From the NCBI GenBank assembly GCA_018894655.1, contig JAHIPE010000223.1, forward strand, positions 1-11,438: a stretch of DNA of 11,438 nucleotides, read 5' to 3'. The position numbers and the translations under genes were made by a program. Source of the stretch: Actinomycetota bacterium (GTDB lineage: Bacteria > Actinomycetota > Geothermincolia > Fen-727 > Anoxymicrobiaceae). The notes under the pieces are model-generated. The model worked only from the letters and a program-made list of their open reading frames with translations, searched no databases and was not told where the DNA came from. Of this stretch, positions 1 through 5,438 are shown piece by piece (within the stretch, counting starts at the first letter, position 1; each line of letters starts with the position of its first letter).

Positions 1-267
1 CCCACCGCCGGTATCGAGCTTGCCACGGTGAAGGAGATGGTGGGAGACCGCCTGTGCCTGGTGGGCAACATGGACATAACCCGCATACTGGTGGACGCGG
101 ACAGAGAAGAGGTGTTCCAGGCGGTACGCGAGTCCATCCAGGCTGCGGGCAAGGGGGGCGGCTACATCCTGGCGCCTACCAACAGCCACCCCGACATCTC
201 GGTGGAGAGACTGTACTGGATGCTGGAGGCGGTGGAGGAGTACGGCTACTACCCCCTGTCGGCGTGA
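1..267 (+). CDS. UroD-family (corrinoid) methyltransferase, C-terminal part only
   Basis: The reading frame is open from the first base of the window to TGA at 265-267, giving 88 visible residues; the start lies upstream. The order GNMDITRILVD, then a Gly-rich GKGGGYILAP strand, then a final helix ending EEYGYYPLSA is the usual C-terminal end of uroporphyrinogen-decarboxylase-fold proteins. In anaerobes this fold often moves methyl groups to or from corrinoid proteins (MtaA, MtbA, CmuA, demethylase components). A corrinoid protein starts 45 bases downstream, which favours that role over haem synthesis. In MtaA/MtbA the third zinc ligand is a Cys near this glycine-rich strand. Here that stretch reads APTNSHPD with no Cys, so it may be a divergent methyltransferase rather than a true MtaA. 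Family assignment is firm; substrate is unknown. Confidence 0.8.
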   Translation, partial: PTAGIELATVKEMVGDRLCLVGNMDITRILVDADREEVFQAVRESIQAAGKGGGYILAPTNSHPDISVERLYWMLEAVEEYGYYPLSA

Positions 268-300
268 CGGTTCCGCTGGAGAGGTAGGGGCGTGAACGGC

Positions 301-307
301 AAGGAGG
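301..307 (+). promoter_or_regulatory. Shine-Dalgarno site that fixes the start of the corrinoid protein gene
   Basis: AAGGAGG lies five bases before ATG 313. An in-frame GTG at 292 would place this site inside the coding region, so ATG 313 is the better start. Confidence 0.75.
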
Positions 308-312
308 TTTCT

Positions 313-948
313 ATGGGAGAGCATCTCGAGACAGTCAAGAAGGCTATTGTCGACCTCGAACTGGAGGACATAGAGAAGATCGTCTCCAGCGCTCTGGACG
401 CCGGGGAGGAGCCCCAGGCCGTCCTGGACGCTATGTGCGCCGGGATGGGATCGGTGGGTGAACTGTTCGACCAGGGTGAGTACTTCCTGGTGGACCTGGT
501 GCTTGCCGGGGAGGTCATGAAAGAGGGGCTGAAGGTCCTGGAGCCGCTCCTCGAGGCGGAGAGCATGGGCCAGAAGGGGACGGTGGTGCTCTTTACGGTC
601 AAAGGCGATGTGCACGACATCGGCAAGAACCTGGTAGGCACCATGCTATCGACCTCCGGCTTCAAGGTGGTGGACCTGGGGGTGGACGTCCCCAAGGAAA
701 AGGTGGTGGACGCGGTTCGCGAGCACTCCGCCCAGGCCATCGGCATGTCGGTGCTGCTCACCTCCATGGTCGACTCCATAAGTGACGTGGTCTCGGCCCT
801 GTCGGCGGCGGGCCTGAGGGACGGCGTCAAGATAGCCATCGGCGGCGCCTGCACCACGCAGCAGTTAGCCGACAAGATGGGCGTTGACGCGCTGGGCAGG
901 GACGCGGTGGAGGCGGTACGCATCTTCGAGTCACTTTGCGGAAGCTAA
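313..948 (+). CDS. corrinoid (cobalamin-binding) methyltransferase carrier protein, MtbC/MttC-like
   Basis: A 211-residue protein with the standard two-domain architecture of methyl-carrying corrinoid proteins. Residues about 1-85 form the helical cap domain (B12-binding 2 type). Residues about 88-205 form the Rossmann-like cobalamin domain. The cobalt-ligating signature is intact: Asp99-x-His101-x-x-Gly104 in GDVHDIGKNLVG, followed by Ser146-Val-Leu148 and the Gly178-Gly179 turn that hold the nucleotide tail. The length is normal for MtaC/MtbC/MttC/MtmC-type carriers. It should shuttle a methyl group between a substrate methyltransferase and a second methyltransferase acting on tetrahydrofolate or coenzyme M. 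The UroD-like gene just upstream is the obvious partner. The methylated substrate cannot be read from this protein. The ATG at 313 was chosen over GTG 292 because of the Shine-Dalgarno site. Confidence 0.92.
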   Translation: MGEHLETVKKAIVDLELEDIEKIVSSALDAGEEPQAVLDAMCAGMGSVGELFDQGEYFLVDLVLAGEVMKEGLKVLEPLLEAESMGQKGTVVLFTVKGDVHDIGKNLVGTMLSTSGFKVVDLGVDVPKEKVVDAVREHSAQAIGMSVLLTSMVDSISDVVSALSAAGLRDGVKIAIGGACTTQQLADKMGVDALGRDAVEAVRIFESLCGS

Positions 949-1178
949 TTCCAAACGCAACATGGTGCCAGGTACAAACGCAACATATTTGGCATTTATT
1001 AGCAAAACGTAAGATTTATGACCCCATTCTTGCTGTACCGGGCGTTCCGCTCGCTGTACAAGGGGCTCTCCGGGGCGTGCCGCCAGCTTAACGAGCCTGG
1101 CAGCCTTGACAAATGACGGAAGTTGCTGAACATTGAACCCGTTTAGCCTGGTCCGCCGTATTCAGTATTAGAGGAGTT
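949..1178 (+). other. gene-free spacer, probable mobile-element scar
   Basis: These 230 bases have no convincing gene and become AT-rich at 985-1017, unlike the GC-rich flanks. They hold the direct repeat at 952-986 and a 32-codon ORF (1018-1116) that I cannot assign. The AGAGGAG before ATG 1179 is only two bases from the start codon, closer than usual. No clear promoter or terminator was seen. Inference: a decayed insertion-element end or recombination scar. Confidence 0.35.
952..986. repeat. 12-bp direct repeat CAAACGCAACAT, two copies
   Basis: Identical 12-base copies occur at 952-963 and 975-986, separated by 11 bases that include GGTGCCAGGTA. This spacer sequence resembles one arm of the GGTGCC/GGCACC palindrome at 2846-2858. 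Exact repeats of this length in a short spacer suggest an insertion-sequence end, a target-site duplication or a binding site; no transposase is visible. Confidence 0.6.
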
Positions 1179-2675
1179 ATGATTAAAGATGTTGTCCTCA
1201 TAGAACCCAGGGCACCCGGGAAGCATGTGTTCTCCAAGTTCAAGCTACCCCGTCTGGGCCTCCCCATACTGGGGGCGCTCCTCCAGAGAGAGCTGGGTAT
1301 CTCCTCCAGGGTTTACTTCCAGGAGGTCTCGAAGCTCGACTGGGACAAGATACTCGGCGCGGATCTGGTGGGTATCTCCACTATAACGTCGACCGCCCCC
1401 GAGGCGTTCAAGCTGCTGGAGAGGATCAAGAGGGAAAGCGATATCCCGGTGGTCATGGGAGGTCCCCACGTCACGTTCCTCCCCGAGGAGGCGTTGAGGG
1501 AAGGTGTTGACTTCGTGGTGCGCGGCGAGGGGGAGCAGACGTTCCTCGAGCTCATCAAGCACCTTTCCAACGGGAACGGGGATTACTCTGACATCGATGG
1601 CCTCTCTTATTCTGAGGGGGGCGTTTTCCACCACAACGACGACCGCTCCAGGATGGACGACCTGTCCTCCCTGCCGTGGCCAGACCTCTCGCTGATAGAG
1701 GACTTCGAGAAGGTCAGAGTGGTCCCCATGATCACCTCACGGGGCTGCCCGCACAACTGCAAGTTCTGCTCGGTCACCCCGATGTTCGGGCACCGGTACC
1801 GTTACCGGGACTCAGAGGATGTACTGGCGGAGCTGGAGATGCTCTATAAGAAGAACCCCAAGGCGGTGTTCTTCTTCTACGACGACAACTTCACCGCCTC
1901 CACCTCCCGCGCCAAGGAACTACTTCAGAAGATGAAGGAGAGGGGCATCACCCCCCGCTGGACCGCCCAGGCGACGGTGCACGTGGTCCAGGACGAGGAA
2001 CTGATGCAGCTGATGAAGGATACCGGGTGCCTCTTCCTCTACCTCGGCCTGGAGTCGGCCAACCCGGAGACACTGAAGTCGTACCGGAAGGCCCAGACGG
2101 TGGAGGACATCGTACGGGCGGTGGAGGTAATTCATAAGTACAAAATAAAGGTGCACGGCATGTTCGTGCTGGGGTCCGACGAGGACGACCGGGCCGCTAT
2201 TCGCGAGACGGTCCGTTTCGCCAAGAGGACCGGGATAGACACCGTGCAGTTCCTGATACTGACACCGCTCCCCGGTACGGAGTTCTACACCGAGATGTGC
2301 CAGCAGGGGCGAATCATCGTTGACGACTGGAGCAAGTTCAGCGGCCACCACGTGGTCTTCAATCCCAAGCTGATATCCCCGTTCCGGCTCCAGAAGGAAG
2401 GGACCGTCCGGGCGATGGGAAAGTTCTACTCCATCTGGCAGTGCTGGAAACTGGGGTTGCTGTTCCGCTGGAAGGACATGGCCATACGCATCTACGCCCA
2501 CCGCACTATCGCTAAGTGGAAGGCCAGGAACCGCGAGTTCACCGCGGAGCTGAAGAGCCGCTACAAGGAGGAGAAGACGCGGCTGAAGAGCTACTACAAG
2601 GAGGAGAAAGCGCCGATAAAGCGCCACTACAAGGGGGAGAAGGCCCGGCTGAAGGGAAAGGGCGAGAAAAGTTGA
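1179..2675 (+). CDS. B12-binding-domain radical SAM protein with charged tandem-repeat tail
   Basis: A 498-residue protein. Residues about 1-135 form a cobalamin-binding-type Rossmann domain (LIEPRAPG start, GADLVGISTIT, VVMGGPHVTF, FVVRGEGE), without the DxHxxG ligand motif, as is normal for this class. The radical SAM barrel begins near residue 185 with Cys190-x3-Cys194-x2-Cys197 (GCPHNCKFC) for the 4Fe-4S cluster, followed by FFYDDNFT, YLGLES and LTPLPGTEFY. The family (BchE- and HpnP-like class B proteins) does methylations and other radical steps on lipids, pigments and natural products; the substrate here is unknown. After the catalytic domain, residues 458-498 are a lysine/glutamate-rich repeat tail. 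ATG 1179 gives the expected hydrophobic first strand. It is not a glycyl-radical activating enzyme, which is shorter and lacks the B12 domain. Confidence 0.92.
   Translation: MIKDVVLIEPRAPGKHVFSKFKLPRLGLPILGALLQRELGISSRVYFQEVSKLDWDKILGADLVGISTITSTAPEAFKLLERIKRESDIPVVMGGPHVTFLPEEALREGVDFVVRGEGEQTFLELIKHLSNGNGDYSDIDGLSYSEGGVFHHNDDRSRMDDLSSLPWPDLSLIEDFEKVRVVPMITSRGCPHNCKFCSVTPMFGHRYRYRDSEDVLAELEMLYKKNPKAVFFFYDDNFTASTSRAKELLQKMKERGITPRWTAQATVHVVQDEELMQLMKDTGCLFLYLGLESANPETLKSYRKAQTVEDIVRAVEVIHKYKIKVHGMFVLGSDEDDRAAIRETVRFAKRTGIDTVQFLILTPLPGTEFYTEMCQQGRIIVDDWSKFSGHHVVFNPKLISPFRLQKEGTVRAMGKFYSIWQCWKLGLLFRWKDMAIRIYAHRTIAKWKARNREFTAELKSRYKEEKTRLKSYYKEEKAPIKRHYKGEKARLKGKGEKS
2550..2675 (+). repeat. 33-bp in-frame tandem repeat, three copies plus a partial
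   Basis: Units at 2550-2582, 2583-2615 and 2616-2648, with a shortened fourth to the stop, encode the 11-residue pattern LKSxYKEEKxx. The protein copies read LKSRYKEEKTR, LKSYYKEEKAP and IKRHYKGEKAR. The first two DNA copies are the most alike. The result is a strongly charged, probably helical C-terminal tail. It probably arose by slippage or unequal exchange. Confidence 0.85.
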
Positions 2676-2698
2676 GCGGCCGCAGGTTGGAAGGATGA

Positions 2699-2821
2699 CG
2701 CAAGGTCGCTGGGCGGGCGGAGATCGATTTCCTGATGGACAGGGCGATGAGGAGCGAGGACGCCGCCGAGGCGCTCCGGGCGTTCTCCGAGAAGCGCCGC
2801 CCTAACTTCAAAGGCCAATAG
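2699..2821 (+). pseudogene. C-terminal remnant of an enoyl-CoA hydratase
   Basis: In the frame ending at TAG 2819-2821, the sequence downstream of an in-frame stop at 2696-2698 encodes about 40 residues that include MDRAMRSEDAAEALRAFSEK and then RRPNFKGQ. This is the standard C-terminal ending of enoyl-CoA hydratases, where a terminal helix is followed by a K/R-R-x-P-x-F-K-G-x tail. The intact family member at 3537-4322 ends in a matching way (GITAFLQKREPEFKGK). There is no room for the missing ~220 residues, since the radical SAM gene stops at 2675. No start or ribosome site is evident. It is most simply the cut-off end of an older gene left by the rearrangement that placed the radical SAM gene here. 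Confidence 0.75.
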
Positions 2822-2823
2822 AA

Positions 2824-2858
2824 CCCGGTACCGGGGGAGGCTTGAGGTGCCTGGCACC
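2824..2858. repeat. two adjacent perfect palindromes between convergent genes
   Basis: CCCGGTACCGGG (2824-2835) is a perfect 12-base palindrome. GGTGCCTGGCACC (2846-2858) is a 6-bp inverted repeat around one base. They sit between the radical SAM gene or hydratase remnant (+) and the DUF2889 gene (-). No T-run follows directly on either strand, so a classical intrinsic terminator is not supported. The second motif resembles GGTGCCAGGTA at 964-974. Possible roles are a transcription barrier, a protein-binding site or an insertion-element end. Confidence 0.5.
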
Positions 2859-2877
2859 AGACCGTAAATCCTGCCTT

Positions 2878-3372
2878 TTACTCCCCTCGCCAGCGGCGAA
2901 GGATGGGTCCGTCCTCGGTCCAGCAGACGCAACTGTCAAGCAGGCCGAGGTCACCTGCCACCTGCCGCATCGTGTACAGGCTGGTCTCCTGGTCGGGGAA
3001 GTGCTTACGGATGAACGCGCCCCGGCCCTGGACGCTGGTGTTGCCCATGTTCACCAGCAAGGAGGCGAGGTGGGTGCAGCCCCGCTTTGAGCCCACGGTG
3101 TTCTTCACCATCTTGGTGAAGCCGGGTTTTATCTTCTCCCCCAGCACCTCGTCAAGCACCGCAAGCCCTTGCCCGCACTCCTCCATGGGGACCCTGGGCA
3201 TGGAGCCGCTTATCTCCTTTATCTCCCCCTCCGGCAACGAGACCAGCATGCTAATCTCCAGCCGGTGCAGGCCCTCTCCCAGGCGGCTGTCGGAGAGCCT
3301 GCCGTTCACCCTGACGTTCTCGTCCTCCTCCAGGACCTCGATGTCGATAGACCTGTTGAACAGTGTGGTCAT
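2878..3372 (-). CDS. DUF2889 family protein
   Basis: A 164-residue soluble protein with no signal peptide or membrane segment. The pattern of an N-terminal beta-rich half (IDIEVLEEDENVRVNGRLSD, LHRLEISMLVSLPEGEIKEI), then Cys66 in MEECGQGL, then GCTHLASLL with Cys99 and His101, matches my memory of the DUF2889 family. That family also has a paired-Cys/His look around C-T-H-L. Its function is not established. The start is well supported: ATG 3370-3372 is preceded by AAGGAGG at 3382-3388 on this strand, nine bases away. It is transcribed away from the enoyl-CoA hydratase-family gene, with a shared 164-base upstream region. That suggests a possible link to acyl-CoA metabolism, but this is inference only. 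Confidence 0.75.
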   Translation of the reverse strand: MTTLFNRSIDIEVLEEDENVRVNGRLSDSRLGEGLHRLEISMLVSLPEGEIKEISGSMPRVPMEECGQGLAVLDEVLGEKIKPGFTKMVKNTVGSKRGCTHLASLLVNMGNTSVQGRGAFIRKHFPDQETSLYTMRQVAGDLGLLDSCVCWTEDGPILRRWRGE

Positions 3373-3536
3373 GCGGGGAAGCCTCCTTGCTCATTCCATC
3401 TTTCGTGCTGTTCTGATTCTATCTCCTCTCCCGGGAGCGTGCAGTGCCCCGCGTCCCACCGGGAGACCGTGAATGCCACCCCCGAAAGGTTCTCGTATAG
3501 AATAAAAGGGTAACGCAGGCAGACAAGGGAGCTGAG

Positions 3537-4322
3537 ATGGAAGAGGTAATCTTTGAGAGGAAAGGGCCGGTCGAGGTCATCACCTTGAACCGCCCCGACA
3601 AGCTGAACGCGCTGACGCTGGGCATGGTACGTGAGCTTGACAGGCGGATACGTGATCTGGAGGTGGACGACGAGGTGCGGGCGGTCGTTATCACCGGGAA
3701 GGACAAGGCGTTCTGCGGGGGGGCGGACCTCGCCGGCGGGGGAGGGCGCGAGGACGCGGCGACTCCCCTGGGCATGCGGCTCTCCGCCCAGGCGTACTCC
3801 CGGATGATAACCGCCATGTGCTGCATGGAGAAGCCTGTTATCGGGGCCATTAACGGGGACGCTGCCGGCGGGGGCTGCAACTTCGCGTTGGCCTGTGACA
3901 TCTTGATCGCCTCGGAAACCGCGAGGTTCATTCAGATCTTTGTCCGCCGGGGGCTGGTGGCGGACTGCGGGGGGTCGTTCTTCCTGCCCAGGATGATCGG
4001 GCTGACCAGGGCCAAGGAACTGATGTTCACCGGGGAGCCGCTGGTGGCGGAGAGGGCTCTGGAACTGGGGGTCGTCGTCCGGGTGGTCCCGCCGGAGAAG
4101 CTGATGGACGAGGCGATGGACCTCGCGGGGCGCCTGGCAGCGGGGCCGACCCGGGCGATAGGAATGATGAAGACCATGCTCAATCACTCGTTCGAATCGG
4201 ACCTCGAGACGGCGCTGGACCGAGAGTCGTCCATGCAGGGTATTGCGGTCAGCACCACTGACGTGGTGGAGGGAATAACCGCGTTCCTCCAGAAGAGAGA
4301 GCCGGAGTTCAAGGGGAAGTAG
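3537..4322 (+). CDS. enoyl-CoA hydratase/isomerase (crotonase) family protein, PaaG-like active site
   Basis: A 261-residue protein, the normal length for a crotonase-family subunit. It has the N-terminal DKLNAL motif and the oxyanion-hole loops AFCGGADL (residues 59-65) and INGDAAGGG (105-113). The C-terminal helix ends KREPEFKGK. The two glutamates that catalyse hydration in classical crotonase (Glu144 and Glu164 in the rat enzyme) align with Asn115 and Phe135. An Asp is present at residue 143, in VADCGGSFFLPR, where PaaG-type isomerases carry their catalytic Asp. Isomerase or other crotonase-fold chemistry is therefore more likely than simple hydration; the substrate is unknown. ATG 3537 follows AAGGGAG (3525-3531) at a spacing of five. 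It may be co-transcribed with the carotenoid gene 58 bases downstream. Confidence 0.9.
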   Translation: MEEVIFERKGPVEVITLNRPDKLNALTLGMVRELDRRIRDLEVDDEVRAVVITGKDKAFCGGADLAGGGGREDAATPLGMRLSAQAYSRMITAMCCMEKPVIGAINGDAAGGGCNFALACDILIASETARFIQIFVRRGLVADCGGSFFLPRMIGLTRAKELMFTGEPLVAERALELGVVVRVVPPEKLMDEAMDLAGRLAAGPTRAIGMMKTMLNHSFESDLETALDRESSMQGIAVSTTDVVEGITAFLQKREPEFKGK

Positions 4323-4380
4323 CCGGCGGGAGACGCCTGCCCGGGCTGGTTGGGACAGCGGGAGCATCAAGGGGGTAGTC

Positions 4381-5325
4381 GTGGAAGCTGAAACGGTTGC
4401 CGACCTGGACAGGAAGCGGTACGGGGTAGTTAACGCCTGGAAGGACTCGCCGAAGCCGCACAAGGCGATAATAACGGTTGTGGTCGCCTACATCCTGATG
4501 ACCACGATGGTGCACCTGGTATCGTGGGCCAGGCACGAAATACCGCTGCGCCCCGAGGCAGTGGCGTTCGCCATGCTCTCGATGCTGGCCTTGGTCATCT
4601 GGCATTCGGTGATGGTAAAGGGTGCGCGGCAGACGGTGGCGTTCTTCCTGATTGCCTGGGCGATAAGCTGGTTCTGCGAGTTCACAGGCCACAACTACGC
4701 GTGGTTCTTCGGCCATTATAAGTACACCGACACGCTTTACCCACGCATCGGTGGGGTCCCGGTCCTTATCATCGTTACCTGGTCGGTGGTCATCTACGCC
4801 GCCTTCATGCTTGTCAACTGGCTTGTCGGCATGAGAGGCGAGCAGCGCGTCCGCTCATGGTGGGGGAAGGCGCTGTGGGCCACGCTCATCGCCGCCGCCA
4901 CGGCCACGATGGTCACCGCCTGGGACATGATGGTTGACCCATTTGCCACCTCCCGGGTCTGGATGGAGGCGGCGGGGAAGAAGCCGTGGTGGTACTGGGA
5001 AGGGGGCCCGTACCTGAAGGAACTGGGAGTGTGGAAAGGGGAGGGCGGCGTCCCTATCGGCAACTTCGTCGGCTGGTGGTTGGCCCCTTTCTTCATCGTG
5101 CTCATCTTCTACGTCATCGGTGAGAAACGGGATGTCATCACCGGGAAACTGGTGAACACGGGGCCGCTGCTGGTCTACGCGTTTGTCTACCTCACTGTCG
5201 TCGGCGTGGTGCTTCAGATGAACTGGTTCGAGAACGGGATGAACCAGGTCGCCCTTATCGGGACGTTCACCATGATGCCGGTAATACTGGTTGGCGTGGT
5301 GAAGATGGTGTGGGATTACACGTGA
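4381..5325 (+). CDS. carotenoid biosynthesis membrane protein, CruF-like (DUF422 family)
   Basis: A 314-residue polytopic membrane protein with about eight hydrophobic segments (near residues 28-48, 58-78, 82-100, 123-149, 162-182, 229-247, 260-280 and 289-310). The conserved polar motifs of the CruF/carotenoid-synthesis family are present: Glu100 in CEFTGHNYAWFFGHYKYTD, then GGVPVLIIVTW (124-134), WDMMVDP (181-187), WYWEGGPY (204-211) and GGVPIGNFVGWW (222-233). Known members hydrate acyclic C50 or gamma-type carotenoids (bisanhydrobacterioruberin hydratase, 1',2'-hydratase). The exact substrate here is inferred only. It starts at GTG 4381, preceded by AAGGGGGT at 4369-4376. No phytoene synthase or desaturase is in the window, so it is either an isolated accessory gene or a relative with another lipid substrate. 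Confidence 0.85.
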   Translation: MEAETVADLDRKRYGVVNAWKDSPKPHKAIITVVVAYILMTTMVHLVSWARHEIPLRPEAVAFAMLSMLALVIWHSVMVKGARQTVAFFLIAWAISWFCEFTGHNYAWFFGHYKYTDTLYPRIGGVPVLIIVTWSVVIYAAFMLVNWLVGMRGEQRVRSWWGKALWATLIAAATATMVTAWDMMVDPFATSRVWMEAAGKKPWWYWEGGPYLKELGVWKGEGGVPIGNFVGWWLAPFFIVLIFYVIGEKRDVITGKLVNTGPLLVYAFVYLTVVGVVLQMNWFENGMNQVALIGTFTMMPVILVGVVKMVWDYT

Positions 5326-5378
5326 GGCCGGGTACGGCGGGAGGATAGCGGGACCCTTCCATAAGTAATCTTAATAAT

Positions 5379-5406
5379 TTGCATAATATCTCTTTATGTA
5401 TATAAT
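5379..5406 (+). promoter_or_regulatory. sigma-70-type promoter of the double-cubane protein gene
   Basis: TTGCAT (5379-5384) and a perfect TATAAT (5401-5406) are separated by 16 bases inside a sharply AT-rich stretch (5360-5408) in otherwise GC-rich DNA. The predicted transcript would start about 25 bases before ATG 5439. If the host were archaeal, the same AT-rich block could act as a TATA box. Confidence 0.65.
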
Positions 5407-5427
5407 CTCCTCCTGTGTACTCAAGAA

Positions 5428-5434
5428 AAGGAGG
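5428..5434 (+). promoter_or_regulatory. Shine-Dalgarno site deciding the start at 5439
   Basis: AAGGAGG sits four bases before ATG 5439. A GTG at 5415 is in frame but would swallow this site and lies only a few bases after the -10 box, so it is rejected as the start. Confidence 0.75.
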
Positions 5435-5438
5435 AGAG

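Noticed and set aside
249..923. Long minus-strand open frame opposite the corrinoid protein
   Set aside because: Low-complexity Ser/Thr-rich shadow of a gene with clear family motifs.
1018..1116. A 32-codon ORF in the AT-rich spacer with fairly GC-rich codons
   Set aside because: It has no ribosome site, no recognisable motif and sits in what looks like a scar; too short to claim as a gene.
1920..2627. 235-codon minus-strand open frame inside the radical SAM gene
   Set aside because: Shadow frame; the plus-strand product has the iron-sulfur motif and domain order.
1179..2675. Radical SAM protein considered as the glycyl radical activase
   Set aside because: It has an N-terminal B12-binding domain, a mid-protein CxxxCxxC and is on the other strand several kilobases away.
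3369..4463. 364-codon minus-strand open frame opposite the crotonase-family gene
   Set aside because: Its product is Arg/Pro/His-rich with no motif, while the plus strand has complete crotonase motifs and a ribosome site.
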